Under the pieces are notes generated by a model. That model was given only the letters and a program-made list of their open reading frames with translations. It was not told the origin of the DNA and searched no databases. 64,000 bases of DNA from NCBI RefSeq assembly GCF_015354735.1, contig NZ_JACEFJ010000001.1, positions 806,001-870,000 of the forward strand, read 5' to 3'. The DNA is from Pararhodonellum marinum. GTDB lineage: Bacteria > Bacteroidota > Bacteroidia > Cytophagales > Cyclobacteriaceae. Below, piece by piece: positions 53,064-63,067 of this stretch. Both the position numbers and the translations under genes were made by a program. The first letter of the stretch is position 1; each line of letters opens with the position of its first letter.

Positions 53064-56000
53064 TTATGGTCTGGCTTGGTTTTCTACTTTGAATACTTGT
53101 ATGGACTGATCATTATTTGCAACAAGAATATAGTTCCCGTTTTTTGTTTTGATCGTGGTCATATCCCTTACATTGTGGGGAGCATGGAATCCACTTTTCA
53201 TCATCGGAACAGGTCTGTATTCATTGGTTTCATCTTTGATCAATAACAACCCTACACCTGCATCATCTCTGGGTGTTTTGGTTTCGAAGCCAAAGAAATT
53301 CCCAGCCACCAGAATTTCTTTTTTTCCATTGCCTGTCAAATCCACACCCAAGATTTTCTGGACAGAAGCGATTTGGGCTTCAATAGGTAAATCAACCCAT
53401 TCGAATTTCCCATCGCCCATATTTTTCAGCATGATACTTTCAAATGCGTAAGCCTTTAGGTGGTTTTGAGAGGGGGATGGGAAATTATTTGTAAGGTCTT
53501 GTATCGTGGCCCTTGAATAGGATTTATAGTCAGTAAATTTCCTTTTGATGGATGGCATCGATCTGGAAATGTCTTCTCTTCCATGGGTGGGATACAGCTT
53601 TCCATCAAAGTAATAGCCCAAAATCATGTTATGGGCACCGCTGTTTTCGAAATCGCCGGAAAAGATTTCCAACGGATGGTCAATTGTGGGTTTGTAACGG
53701 TAATTCAAACCCATGTTTCCAATAATAAAATCAACCCGCCCGGTTTCTTCGTTTAGCATGGGAAGCAGCGCATTCCACCAGCCAGCAGTAAATTCATTCG
53801 ATTGTAGGAATTTCCCTTCCTTAAGTATATTGAAATCCTCGTCAACGGTCAGTTTTCCATCATTGTTTTTAAAAAAAGAGATGGGCATCCAATCTCCCAC
53901 GACCACCAGATCTAAAGTGCCGTCTTGGTCATAATCAATCCAGACAGCATCATTGACAATACCAGGTTGCATCAAATGTGGTGCTTTTGATTCCGTAACA
54001 TCCACAAATTTCCCGTTTTGGTTTTCCAAAAGATAGCTTCTTTGGGAATTGGGATAAGCACCTGGCTCAACCCCGCCACCAACAAAGAGATCCAAGTCCC
54101 CGTCTCCATCAAAATCACCGGCAACTACTTTACTGGTGTTGTAAGGAAAATCCGGCAGCTGATTTTGGGACTTAAGAAATGAGCCCTTTCCGTCATTCAG
54201 ATATAGTCTGTCCTGGAGCCATTCAGATGATTTGCCGAATTCATTGCTACCGCTCACCACATATAAGTCCAAATCCCCATCTCCGTCGGCATCAAAAAAT
54301 AGGGCATGTACGTCCTCACAGGTTTTGTCTGCAGCCCAAGGCTGTGCAGGGGCTTTTTCAAACTTGCCTTGCTCATTTTGAATCCACAATTCAGCAGCTT
54401 GGTTTTTGCTCCCTCCAAAAAAAAGGTCGTCCAACCCATTGCCGTTGACATCTGCGCTGATCATCACCGGACCCTCTGTGGAATACCTGCGGGGAAGTAG
54501 CTCCTCCAAAGAAAAATCATCATACTGACTTTCCTGATGTATAAATTCCAGATTTAGGGTTTCTTTGATTTCTTTTCGGGAAAGCTCCCGGAAAAGCTTC
54601 GGTGCTTCTGTCACTTTATCAAAATTTTTTGTGGCTTGCGGTAAGGCAGACCTGTAATCCACATTGATCTGCATATTGGTGGGAACATGCTGAAGTACAT
54701 ATACGCTGTGGTCATACCATTCTACCCTTATGCTGTCTATGCTATCCCAATTGCCAACGCCAAAATGCAGTATCGGCTCCACTGACGACTGAAATCCACG
54801 GGTAGGATTAAGTTGCTGAACCTGAATGCTGTCGTTTTTGTACAGCGTCACTTTTGTACCGAACCCAAATCGATTTTCAGCATTACCTTGTAGTTTTACC
54901 CTCAAAAAACGTTGCTTGGACTGATCAGATTTATTCTCATAAATGGACACGAAGTCATCGATGTTGTTGATGATTAAATCTAAGTCACCGTCATTGTCTA
55001 AGTCAGCATAGGCAGCACCATTTGAAAAGGACGGTTCATCTAAACCCCAGCCTTGGGTCACGTTTTCAAAGAGTAGGTTTCCCTGATTTCGAAAGGCATA
55101 ATTGCTGATTTTTTCAGAAGGGATACTTTGAAGCAATTTTCTGGGATCATCCGAAACCTTTCCCGTAAATGTTGGGCTCATGGCTGCTTCTCCTTGGTTT
55201 AAGCCGGAGATGAAATCATTGTTCATCACATCTTTCCTGAGTCCATTGGTGATCAGCAGGTCCTTCCAGCCATTGTTATCAAAATCAGCAAACAATACCG
55301 CCCAACTCCAATCTGTCTGGTAGACCCCTGATAGACGGGCAATATTGCTGAAATTAAGTGTGCCATCAGGGGTCAGGCCATTGTTGAGCTGCAGGCTGTT
55401 GAACATGTATTGGTAATGGTAGCCTTTGTCTACAAACTGCCAAAACTGGGACCGAGAAATGCCTGCAAGATTGGTTTTCTGTCTGATATGGTCCTCGATG
55501 GCCATATCCAAAACCATGATGTCCTGCCATCCATCGTTATTAAAATCCGCAATATCCACCCCCATACCAAAAAAGGACAATTGCCTGGTAAGTGATTTGA
55601 TGGATTCAGTAAATGTTCCATCCCCATTGTTGAGGTAAAGGTAATCATGCTCAAAAAAATCATTACTCACATAGATATCCTCCCATCCATTGTTGTTTAG
55701 ATCTCCGACACTGACCCCTAGTCCATAGCCTTCTTTGGTTCCCAAGATGCCTGCTTCCTGGCTTACATCCACAAAAAAACCATTGTCATTGCGGTATAAT
55801 TTATCTCCAACATATGGATCCCTGACATTGGAGGCATGTTTGGGAGCCTGACCATCGTATTCCAAACCATGGTTGATCAAAAACATGTCCAGATCACCGT
55901 CTTTATCATAGTCGAAGAAAATGGCTTGTGTAGAATACCCGGGATCATCTATTCCAAAGGCCTTGGCATTTTCCGTAAATGTACCATCTCCGTTGTTGAT

Positions 56001-56546
56001 ATAGAGCAGGTTTCTTCTGTTATCCGGCTCGAGGTTTCCTGAGCGGCTGACATAGATGTCCAGTAAACCATCATTGTTGATATCCACCATGGTAGTTCCG
56101 GTACACCAGCTTGGCCCTGAGGGTGGGGTGATGTTTGCTTGGTCAGTAATGTCTTCAAACTGAAAATTGCCTTTGTTCAAATACAATCTGTTTTTGACTG
56201 TATTGCCTGTCAGGAAAATATCCGCCAAACCGTCATTGTTGATGTCACCCACGGAAACACCTCCACCATTGTAATAGTATTGGTACATCAAAATATTTCG
56301 ATAGGCGGTTTCATCCAGCTGATTTTTAAAAGTCACCTTGGTCTGTTGGGGGTTTTTCTTTTCAAAGAGGGGAGGAGCTTCTTTTGTTGGAAAAGTGGCG
56401 GACGAATCCGGCATCGATACTTTATCCCCATCATTTTGACAACCTTGGATCCCCGAAAAAAGCAACAACAGCATGAATATCCTTTTCGAGAACCATTTTA
56501 TCTTTCTGATCCAATTTTGAGATTGGTCAAGGGGTCTAATAATCAT
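53064..56546 (-). CDS. FG-GAP/VCBS-repeat lipoprotein with ASPIC/UnbV domain (CRTAC1-like)
   Basis: The 1160-residue protein has a lipoprotein-type start (FSGIQGCQND). Many calcium-binding-like FG-GAP/VCBS blades follow (DINNDGLADIFLTGN, DYDKDGDLDMFLINH) to about 500, then an ASPIC/UnbV domain (NRFGFGTKVTLYKNDS and VEPILHFGVGNWDSIDSIRVEWYD) and further repeats. It is likely a surface lipoprotein for glycan or protein binding. It lies between the SusD and GH29 genes on one strand. Confidence 0.88.
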   Translation of the reverse strand: MIIRPLDQSQNWIRKIKWFSKRIFMLLLLFSGIQGCQNDGDKVSMPDSSATFPTKEAPPLFEKKNPQQTKVTFKNQLDETAYRNILMYQYYYNGGGVSVGDINNDGLADIFLTGNTVKNRLYLNKGNFQFEDITDQANITPPSGPSWCTGTTMVDINNDGLLDIYVSRSGNLEPDNRRNLLYINNGDGTFTENAKAFGIDDPGYSTQAIFFDYDKDGDLDMFLINHGLEYDGQAPKHASNVRDPYVGDKLYRNDNGFFVDVSQEAGILGTKEGYGLGVSVGDLNNNGWEDIYVSNDFFEHDYLYLNNGDGTFTESIKSLTRQLSFFGMGVDIADFNNDGWQDIMVLDMAIEDHIRQKTNLAGISRSQFWQFVDKGYHYQYMFNSLQLNNGLTPDGTLNFSNIARLSGVYQTDWSWAVLFADFDNNGWKDLLITNGLRKDVMNNDFISGLNQGEAAMSPTFTGKVSDDPRKLLQSIPSEKISNYAFRNQGNLLFENVTQGWGLDEPSFSNGAAYADLDNDGDLDLIINNIDDFVSIYENKSDQSKQRFLRVKLQGNAENRFGFGTKVTLYKNDSIQVQQLNPTRGFQSSVEPILHFGVGNWDSIDSIRVEWYDHSVYVLQHVPTNMQINVDYRSALPQATKNFDKVTEAPKLFRELSRKEIKETLNLEFIHQESQYDDFSLEELLPRRYSTEGPVMISADVNGNGLDDLFFGGSKNQAAELWIQNEQGKFEKAPAQPWAADKTCEDVHALFFDADGDGDLDLYVVSGSNEFGKSSEWLQDRLYLNDGKGSFLKSQNQLPDFPYNTSKVVAGDFDGDGDLDLFVGGGVEPGAYPNSQRSYLLENQNGKFVDVTESKAPHLMQPGIVNDAVWIDYDQDGTLDLVVVGDWMPISFFKNNDGKLTVDEDFNILKEGKFLQSNEFTAGWWNALLPMLNEETGRVDFIIGNMGLNYRYKPTIDHPLEIFSGDFENSGAHNMILGYYFDGKLYPTHGREDISRSMPSIKRKFTDYKSYSRATIQDLTNNFPSPSQNHLKAYAFESIMLKNMGDGKFEWVDLPIEAQIASVQKILGVDLTGNGKKEILVAGNFFGFETKTPRDDAGVGLLLIKDETNEYRPVPMMKSGFHAPHNVRDMTTIKTKNGNYILVANNDQSIQVFKVENQARP

Positions 56547-56675
56547 TTGGGCGGGGTGATCGTTTTACATGGCATGCCAAGATAAAATTAAAAAAGGAAA
56601 AGGCCAGACCTTGATGTTTGGGTAACTTCCCTTAATCAAAGTCTGACACTTTTTTCAGATGATTAAACTTTCAAA

Positions 56676-58253
56676 CTAATCGTATCCCAAATTGATGTTT
56701 TTCTCGTAATCCGGTATTTCTGAATAAAAGTCACTGTTGTAGGGAACGGAAGCTCCTTGCCTGTCACCGGCGGGAATATCCATCCTTAGCCCCTGAAGGT
56801 AATAAAGTCTGTCGCCTTCAAATGCCATTTCTTTGAATCTTTCCAGGTGAATGGCCTCCTCCAAACCGGCTGCTCCGCCAGCATAATCATCCAGACCGGC
56901 TCTGTTTCTCACCACATTCAGATCAGCTGTAGCCCCATTGGTATCCCCGGATTGTGCTCTGATAATCGCTCGTAACAAATACATGTCAGCAAGTCTTAGG
57001 ATGACGGCATTGGTTCTTCTGTCCCCGCCACGATAGTATTTATCTCCCCATACAAAACTTCTTGTGGTTCTGAAGTTGTTGTTTGGCTCAGGATAGATGT
57101 TTTCTCCTTCTGTAATGCCACTGCCTGCAGGAGTAAGCCAAACGAACAATTGATTGAAACGCTTGTCCCCTTTGGCTTCATCCGTCAAATTGCCATTTTC
57201 ATCCATCCATCCCACTTCAGTTAAGAAACTGTCGCTGGCACGCATGAACCGACCCTGATTATTCGCCGGGCCACCCGCAAATCTGTTGCTGGCACTGTAC
57301 CACTCAAATCTACCCGGATGTTTCCAGTTACTTGGTCCCCCCAAACCATCTCCAGCCCACAATGCATAATACCAAAGCACTTCACTGCCCCTGTCTACCC
57401 CTGTTTTGTTAAAGGCCTCGATAGGGTCTTCTGACAAGTCAAACAAACCGTTATTTTGGTCCAATACCAAATTTAATGGTTCAAGAGCCTCTTGAAAAGC
57501 CCCTTTTTGAAAAAGAACTTTTGCCAATAAAGCAGCAGCCGAGAATTTGGTAGCTCTGCCGTCAGCATAAGAGACAGGATGAAGACTTGGATCATAAGCT
57601 TCCGGCAATAGGCTCACCGCCTCCCGCAGATCACTTTCCATTAAAGCATACAGGTCATTGGTAGATGCCAATGGTGAAGACATGGCTTCTTCCAAATTTT
57701 TAGCCTGGGAAATCCTCAGAGGTATTCTTGGAGCATCGTTGGGGTATGCAGGCATATATGCCCTTGCAAGCCAGAAATAGGCATATGCACGGATAAACAA
57801 CAGTTCACCTTTGATGCGGTCTACTTCATCCTGCCGGTTTGCGAGGGGGTAGGGATTTCCATCATTTTCATTGATAAAGTCCAAAGCCCCGTTAGCAGCT
57901 CCAATGGCGAAATACCCGCTGTTGAAGATGGAATTATCAAATAAAGTTATCTGAAACTCAGATCTCCTGGCGTACATGTCTTCTACATCCCCGTTGGTAT
58001 TGAAACCATCGGTAATCGGTGCCAGATTAATTCCGTCAGCATAGGCTTCACCCGCAACAGGACCTGCAGCGAAAATGGACCGGAATCCTCCGTTTCCGGA
58101 CAGACCGTAATAGGCTCCGATGGGTGCTTTTTCAAAATCCTCCAAAGTCAACCACGGCGGCTGTACGGGTCTTTGCAATTCAAAGAATTCTTCCTCATTA
58201 CACCCTGTCAGGATTAGTAAAGAGATGAATAGGTATATGATGTTATTTTTCAT
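56676..58253 (-). CDS. RagB/SusD family nutrient-uptake lipoprotein
   Basis: The 525-residue protein has a lipoprotein signal (ILTGCNEEE, Cys18), the N-terminal SusD-like helical block (PPWLTLEDFEKAPIGAYYGL, then IKGELLFIRAYAYFWLARAYMP) and the RagB C-terminal block (RLADMYLLRAIIRAQSGDTNGATADLNVVRNRAGL). SusD forms the surface lid on SusC. It starts 12 bases after the susC stop. Confidence 0.92.
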   Translation of the reverse strand: MKNNIIYLFISLLILTGCNEEEFFELQRPVQPPWLTLEDFEKAPIGAYYGLSGNGGFRSIFAAGPVAGEAYADGINLAPITDGFNTNGDVEDMYARRSEFQITLFDNSIFNSGYFAIGAANGALDFINENDGNPYPLANRQDEVDRIKGELLFIRAYAYFWLARAYMPAYPNDAPRIPLRISQAKNLEEAMSSPLASTNDLYALMESDLREAVSLLPEAYDPSLHPVSYADGRATKFSAAALLAKVLFQKGAFQEALEPLNLVLDQNNGLFDLSEDPIEAFNKTGVDRGSEVLWYYALWAGDGLGGPSNWKHPGRFEWYSASNRFAGGPANNQGRFMRASDSFLTEVGWMDENGNLTDEAKGDKRFNQLFVWLTPAGSGITEGENIYPEPNNNFRTTRSFVWGDKYYRGGDRRTNAVILRLADMYLLRAIIRAQSGDTNGATADLNVVRNRAGLDDYAGGAAGLEEAIHLERFKEMAFEGDRLYYLQGLRMDIPAGDRQGASVPYNSDFYSEIPDYEKNINLGYD

Positions 58254-58265
58254 TTTGGGTCGAAA

Positions 58266-61200
58266 TTAAAATGATAGGTTTAAGCCAAAATTAATGCTTC
58301 TCAATTGGGGTAATTGAGCTCCGACAAATCCTTGGCCCAGGTTTCTGAATTGGGCATCACCAAGTTGCAATACCTCTGGATCAAATCCTTGGTACTTAGT
58401 GAAAGTCAACAGATTGGTGGCTGAAGTGAATACCCTTGCCTGGCGCAAGCCTAATTTCTGCAACAATTGCGGTGGAAGATTATAGGCCAATTGAAGCGTC
58501 CTCAGACGGATAAAATCACCCCTTTGCAAAAATTTATCATGAACCTCTGCTGCCCTGTTGTTATCAAACCTGACGTTTGGCGTAACAGTCCCATCCTCGT
58601 TGATCACATCATATCGGTGGTTCCAGACCAATTTTGGCCAATCTGCATCTGGATTGCTTTCGGTCCAGGTATTGTCTACCAGACTGCTCCTTAGCACACT
58701 ACCGCCTGTTCCGATATATGAATTACCTCTTTCGCCCACGTCATAAATGTAATTACCACCTTGGAAGGTAAACTGTATGTTTAATTCTAAACCTTTGTAA
58801 CTGAAATTGTTGATAAAACCTCCAAAGAAGGTGGGTAATCCTGACTTATCTTCAAAATCAAGCAAGTGATTGGTAAGGTTGTCACGGGTGGCGGGTATTA
58901 CATTACCGGTTTTGATCCTTTCACCAGTTTGGGCAAAGTGCTCCCGGTCCATTTCGTAGATCATTTCATATCCGCCTTCCGGATGGATTCCGGCATATTG
59001 AGCCAGTCGGAAAAAGCCCAAACGCTCACCCACTCTCGTGACATGTGGGCCTTGTTGAACATTGTAAATCTGTTCCCCTTGCCCCCCTGTAAGTTTTGTG
59101 ACTTGGTTTTGGTTGGTGGTGTAATTGAAACTAGTGGTCCATTTGAAATTGTTTTTGTCAATGTTGACCGTACTGATTTCAAACTCAAAACCTTGGTTTA
59201 ACAGGTCACCTACGTTGGCCCATAGTCTAGGCTGATTGGCGAAAATACCTGAGGATTGAGGGACTTCTACCTGCAACAACAAATCAGAAGCATCTTGTCT
59301 ATAGTAACCGATAGAACCACTTATCCTGTTGTTGAAAAGCTCATAATCCAAGCCCAGATCAAATGCGTCTGTAGTTTCCCAGGTCAGTGCCTGATTGCCA
59401 ATATTCATCAGCAAATCACCAGCACCCGTATCTCCATATCTTCCCCATCCAGCATAGGTAGTCATTGTCGCAAAGGGATTAATGGCTGAGTTGCCTGTTT
59501 GGCCAAAACTACCCCGGAGTTTCAGCAGGTCAATGTTATTGGCCCCCCTCATAAAGTTTTCCTCCGACAATATCCATCCTCCAGAAACGGCAATGAAATT
59601 GCCCCATCTGTTTTCCGGAACAAATACGGAAGAACCATCTCTCCTTGCGCTAAATCCTACAAGGTATCTGTCTTTCAGCTTATAATCCAAGCGACTGAAA
59701 ATACCCCTGAAATTGATTTCTCCACCCAATCCCGCGCTTACTCTCATGATATCCCCAGGTGCTCCTACCTCAGGTTGTACCCCAAAAAGGTCCTGCGCTT
59801 CAATGTTTCTTGTTCTTTGCTGCTGTGTGGTGTTCTCTGTTCCGACCACAAAATTGAAGGCATGGATATCCGCAAATTGTTTGTTGTAAGTGGCGTAAAC
59901 ATTATAATTAAGCCTAGTGAAGGTGTTTGAAAAGTCAAAAGCATATGCACTCCTTTCTCTGATTACCGTATTGCCCCATTCTATGTTACTGGTCTGTAAC
60001 ATATCGGCTGAGAATTCTGTCCTTACCGACAATCCGTCTACAAAAGGAATTTTGTAATCTAGAAACAAACCTCCTATAGCCCGGTAAGAATTGACATCGT
60101 TCAGGTAATTGTCCCTGTCAAGGGTAGCCCTTAGGTTTCTGCCCGATAGCGGGTCAAACAAAATTGGATTTCCGTTGGAGGTGATGGTAGGGTGGAAAAT
60201 AGGAATAATCGGTAGTGCACCTGAAATCGCCATGTTGTAACCACCCGTAGCCATGTTGGTATTTCCCCCCGGAGGGCCACCGTTGGGTGGACGTTGCTGT
60301 TTGGTATAACTAAGCGTAATTCTGGTGCCTATTTCCAGGTTTTTGATCGGGGAAAAATCCACATTGGCTCTTGTGGAATATCTTTCTAGCCCACTCCCGG
60401 TTTGAATGCCTTTGTCATTTCTGTAATTTCCTGATAAGTAATAACTGAATCCGTCTCCGGCTTTGGAAGTCGAAATTCCTATATCCTGAAAACTCCCTTG
60501 CTGCAAAGCCTCATTAAAATAATTGACATCCGCCAATTGTTCTCTGCTCAGTACAGCTGTCGGGTCTCGTGCATCGTTGAGTATGGCATTGGGGTCGAAA
60601 GGGAACAGTCCGCTGTTTTCTCTTGCGGTATCGACCAAGCCCAACCAAGTAGGTCCATTGACAAAACCAATTTCTTGGGGACCTCTTGCCACATTGGTAA
60701 CCCCGGAAGTTATGCTAATATCCAAGCCTCCAGTACCTCTCCCTGTTTTGGTTGTTACAATGATAACCCCATTGGCACCCCTGGATCCATATATGGCCGT
60801 TGCGGAGGCATCTTTTAATATTTCTATGGACTCAATGTCATTTGGATTGAGCGTGGCCAGGGGATTGAGTTGTGTGGCGCCGTGATTTGATCTGGCGAAA
60901 CCGCCTATTTCTCCACCACCCTGATTGCTTAATATCATCCCATCGATTACCCATAGCGGCTCAGTACCACTGGAAATGGAATTGGTACCTCTGATCATGA
61001 CTCGGGTGGGTGCGCCAGGCACTCCATTGCTTGAGGTGACATTGACTCCTGCAGCCAAGCCCTGTAAGGCCTGATCAAATGAAGGGGTCGGTATTTTGGC
61101 CAGTTCATCCGCTTTTACGGATGATATGGCTCCAGTAATGTCCCTTCTCACTTTGGAACCATAACCTACGACGACTACCTCATCCAGACTACCGGTGCTT

Positions 61201-61484
61201 TCCTGCAGGCTGATGTTGACGGTGGATCTGCCATTGATAGGGGTTTCCAATTGGTCATAGCCAATAAAGCTAAATACCAATACCCCATCTCTAGGGGCTT
61301 CAATTCTAAAATTGCCATCCAGATCGGTAATGGTCCCTCTATTGGTTCCTTTTACCAAAACGTTGACGCCTGGCAATGATTCTCCATCATTGCTTGCTGT
61401 GACCTTGCCTGTCACTGTTTCTTCCTGTGCCAGCAAAGGCTGGATCAACAAGCAGAAAAGGAACACGAGTACAATTTGCTTCAT
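58266..61484 (-). CDS. SusC/RagA family TonB-linked outer-membrane protein
   Basis: The 1072-residue receptor has a signal peptide (1-19), a carboxypeptidase-regulatory-like domain (VTGKVTASNDGESLPGVNVLVKG), the SusC signature DEVVVVGYGS near 99-108, a plug domain (ADELAKIPTPSFDQALQGLAAGV, GTNSISSGTEPLWVIDGMIL) and a 22-strand barrel ending INFGLNLSF. It imports glycan fragments with SusD through TonB energy. Gene order susC-susD-CRTAC1-GH29 defines the PUL. Confidence 0.93.
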   Translation of the reverse strand: MKQIVLVFLFCLLIQPLLAQEETVTGKVTASNDGESLPGVNVLVKGTNRGTITDLDGNFRIEAPRDGVLVFSFIGYDQLETPINGRSTVNISLQESTGSLDEVVVVGYGSKVRRDITGAISSVKADELAKIPTPSFDQALQGLAAGVNVTSSNGVPGAPTRVMIRGTNSISSGTEPLWVIDGMILSNQGGGEIGGFARSNHGATQLNPLATLNPNDIESIEILKDASATAIYGSRGANGVIIVTTKTGRGTGGLDISITSGVTNVARGPQEIGFVNGPTWLGLVDTARENSGLFPFDPNAILNDARDPTAVLSREQLADVNYFNEALQQGSFQDIGISTSKAGDGFSYYLSGNYRNDKGIQTGSGLERYSTRANVDFSPIKNLEIGTRITLSYTKQQRPPNGGPPGGNTNMATGGYNMAISGALPIIPIFHPTITSNGNPILFDPLSGRNLRATLDRDNYLNDVNSYRAIGGLFLDYKIPFVDGLSVRTEFSADMLQTSNIEWGNTVIRERSAYAFDFSNTFTRLNYNVYATYNKQFADIHAFNFVVGTENTTQQQRTRNIEAQDLFGVQPEVGAPGDIMRVSAGLGGEINFRGIFSRLDYKLKDRYLVGFSARRDGSSVFVPENRWGNFIAVSGGWILSEENFMRGANNIDLLKLRGSFGQTGNSAINPFATMTTYAGWGRYGDTGAGDLLMNIGNQALTWETTDAFDLGLDYELFNNRISGSIGYYRQDASDLLLQVEVPQSSGIFANQPRLWANVGDLLNQGFEFEISTVNIDKNNFKWTTSFNYTTNQNQVTKLTGGQGEQIYNVQQGPHVTRVGERLGFFRLAQYAGIHPEGGYEMIYEMDREHFAQTGERIKTGNVIPATRDNLTNHLLDFEDKSGLPTFFGGFINNFSYKGLELNIQFTFQGGNYIYDVGERGNSYIGTGGSVLRSSLVDNTWTESNPDADWPKLVWNHRYDVINEDGTVTPNVRFDNNRAAEVHDKFLQRGDFIRLRTLQLAYNLPPQLLQKLGLRQARVFTSATNLLTFTKYQGFDPEVLQLGDAQFRNLGQGFVGAQLPQLRSINFGLNLSF

Positions 61485-62197
61485 AAAGATATATTGGTTA
61501 GGGTTAATTATTAATTGTCATTTGTAGATTTTTCCTTTCAAAATTTTTTCTTTTCTATCATATCTGGTTGAATATTTTTTAGTTATTTTGTTTTACACCT
61601 GATCATTTTAATCATTGTATTTTGTAAAATTGATTGAAATAATCAACGAATTCTACCCATAATTTGACCAATGCTAGTTTTTTTTTTGCATAAAACTGAC
61701 CATGATCATTAATTTGAAAAAATATACCACTAATGAATACCTCACTAAAAAAATTCTGAGTGTTTCTCCCACCACAAATCCTTAAAAACCAGCCATCAAA
61801 TATTTCAAATCTTATTAAACAATATAAGTATCTAAAAATCAGTATATTAAATTAAAATTTATCAAACAATAGAGTCTAAAATCACCATTTACCAAATATT
61901 TTTTTTTTTAAAAACTGCTTAACCAAATGGCTCTTGAAGGCGAACAAAACTTCTTTTTATAAAAATATGATTTAAATAAGTGGTCAATTGAACCATATTT
62001 ATTAAAATTGATGTAGTTTAGATGTGTTTTGAGCCTTTCCTAGACTTAAAAACTAGCTCTTCCTAGGCATTTAGGCTACCTATGCTCCAAACTTTTTTTT
62101 GGAAAAGGTGGTTTAGCAGGATGCTAAAGGTTTGAAATCGATTGCGTAAATTTTATATTTGTTTTCTGAGTGAACTGCCATTTCCTATTGATTCCTT
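61485..62197. other. Long AT-rich divergent region between susC and the Nudix regulator
   Basis: These 713 bases hold no supportable gene. The susC promoter should lie here, but no clear TAnnTTTG motif was found on the minus strand. A 7-bp inverted repeat TTTAGCA-GGA-TGCTAAA sits at 62112-62128, about 70 bases before the regulator start. Confidence 0.5.
62112..62128. promoter_or_regulatory. Inverted repeat upstream of the Nudix regulator, possible autoregulatory site
   Basis: TTTAGCA-GGA-TGCTAAA has 7-bp perfect arms and lies 69 bases before the ATG at 62198. It is a candidate site only from symmetry and position. Confidence 0.35.
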
Positions 62198-62896
62198 ATG
62201 ATCGTATCCGTAGACTGTGCTATTTTTGGTTTTGAAAGGGAACTGAGTATTTTCCTGATCAAAAGGACCAATCCATACTTTAAAAACAAGTGGTCTTTGC
62301 CCGGTAGCATCGTATTTGAAGATGAATCGCTTGAAGATGCGGCCGAAAGGACACTCTATGAGCTTTCTGGGCTAAAAAACATTTATTTGGACCAGGTAGG
62401 GGCTTTCGGGGATCCCAAAAGAACCAAAGGAGCAAGAATCCTGACAGTCTCCTTCATGGCCATCATAGATAAAAGCAAATACAACCTCGAACCAAAAGTT
62501 AAAAACAGGACATTTATTTCTCAAACCAATGAGGAAGAATTGATTCTGAGTGGAAAATGGTTTAAGTTAAATGAGATGCCACTTTTACCTCAAGACCACA
62601 GTGAAATTGCTCACACAGCGCTCAAATTCCTTAGGCAGAAATTCAGGTATTCTCCCATTTGTTTCGAACTCCTCCCAGAAAAATTCACCCTTAAAGAATT
62701 ACAGGATTTGTATCAGGCAGTTTATGAGGTACAGCTGGACCCAAGTAATTTTAGAAAGAAGATCCTGAAAAGCAACTGGCTGGTGGAACTGGATGAATAC
62801 AGTCAACAAGGTTCAAGTAGAAAAGCCCGGCTTTATGCATTCAATATGGTACTTCAGGAGCAGGGTGATGAACAGGAGTTTGTTTTTGATTTTTAA
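62198..62896 (+). CDS. Nudix-domain transcriptional regulator (NrtR/AraR-like)
   Basis: The 232-residue protein has an N-terminal Nudix fold (IFLIKRTNPYFKNKWSLPGSIVFEDESLEDAAERTLYELSGLKNIYLDQV, with an altered Nudix box) and a C-terminal winged helix-turn-helix (FTLKELQDLYQAVYEVQLDPSNFRKKIL). Relatives regulate NAD or sugar catabolic genes; in Bacteroidota NrtR-type AraR controls arabinose genes. It diverges from susC, so it is a good candidate regulator for the PUL. Confidence 0.85.
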   Translation: MIVSVDCAIFGFERELSIFLIKRTNPYFKNKWSLPGSIVFEDESLEDAAERTLYELSGLKNIYLDQVGAFGDPKRTKGARILTVSFMAIIDKSKYNLEPKVKNRTFISQTNEEELILSGKWFKLNEMPLLPQDHSEIAHTALKFLRQKFRYSPICFELLPEKFTLKELQDLYQAVYEVQLDPSNFRKKILKSNWLVELDEYSQQGSSRKARLYAFNMVLQEQGDEQEFVFDF

Positions 62897-63067
62897 AAAG
62901 TAACTATCAGCTTTGGAGCAAAAACACTTTTTACACTTTCCTTAATATTCAGGTCCTTTTGATTGTGGAGACATTTGAAATTCATCATTACATCTCCAAT
63001 TGCCCAAATTCAGATTTTACTTGAGTTGACCGTTGATGCTTAACTGGATTTAAATAGGCGTTTCTCC

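Noticed and set aside
53064-56546. Internal tandem repeats in the giant lipoprotein gene as a DNA-level repeat element
   Set aside because: The repetition is at protein level (FG-GAP/VCBS blades with DxDxDG loops) and reflects the fold, not a mobile or satellite element.
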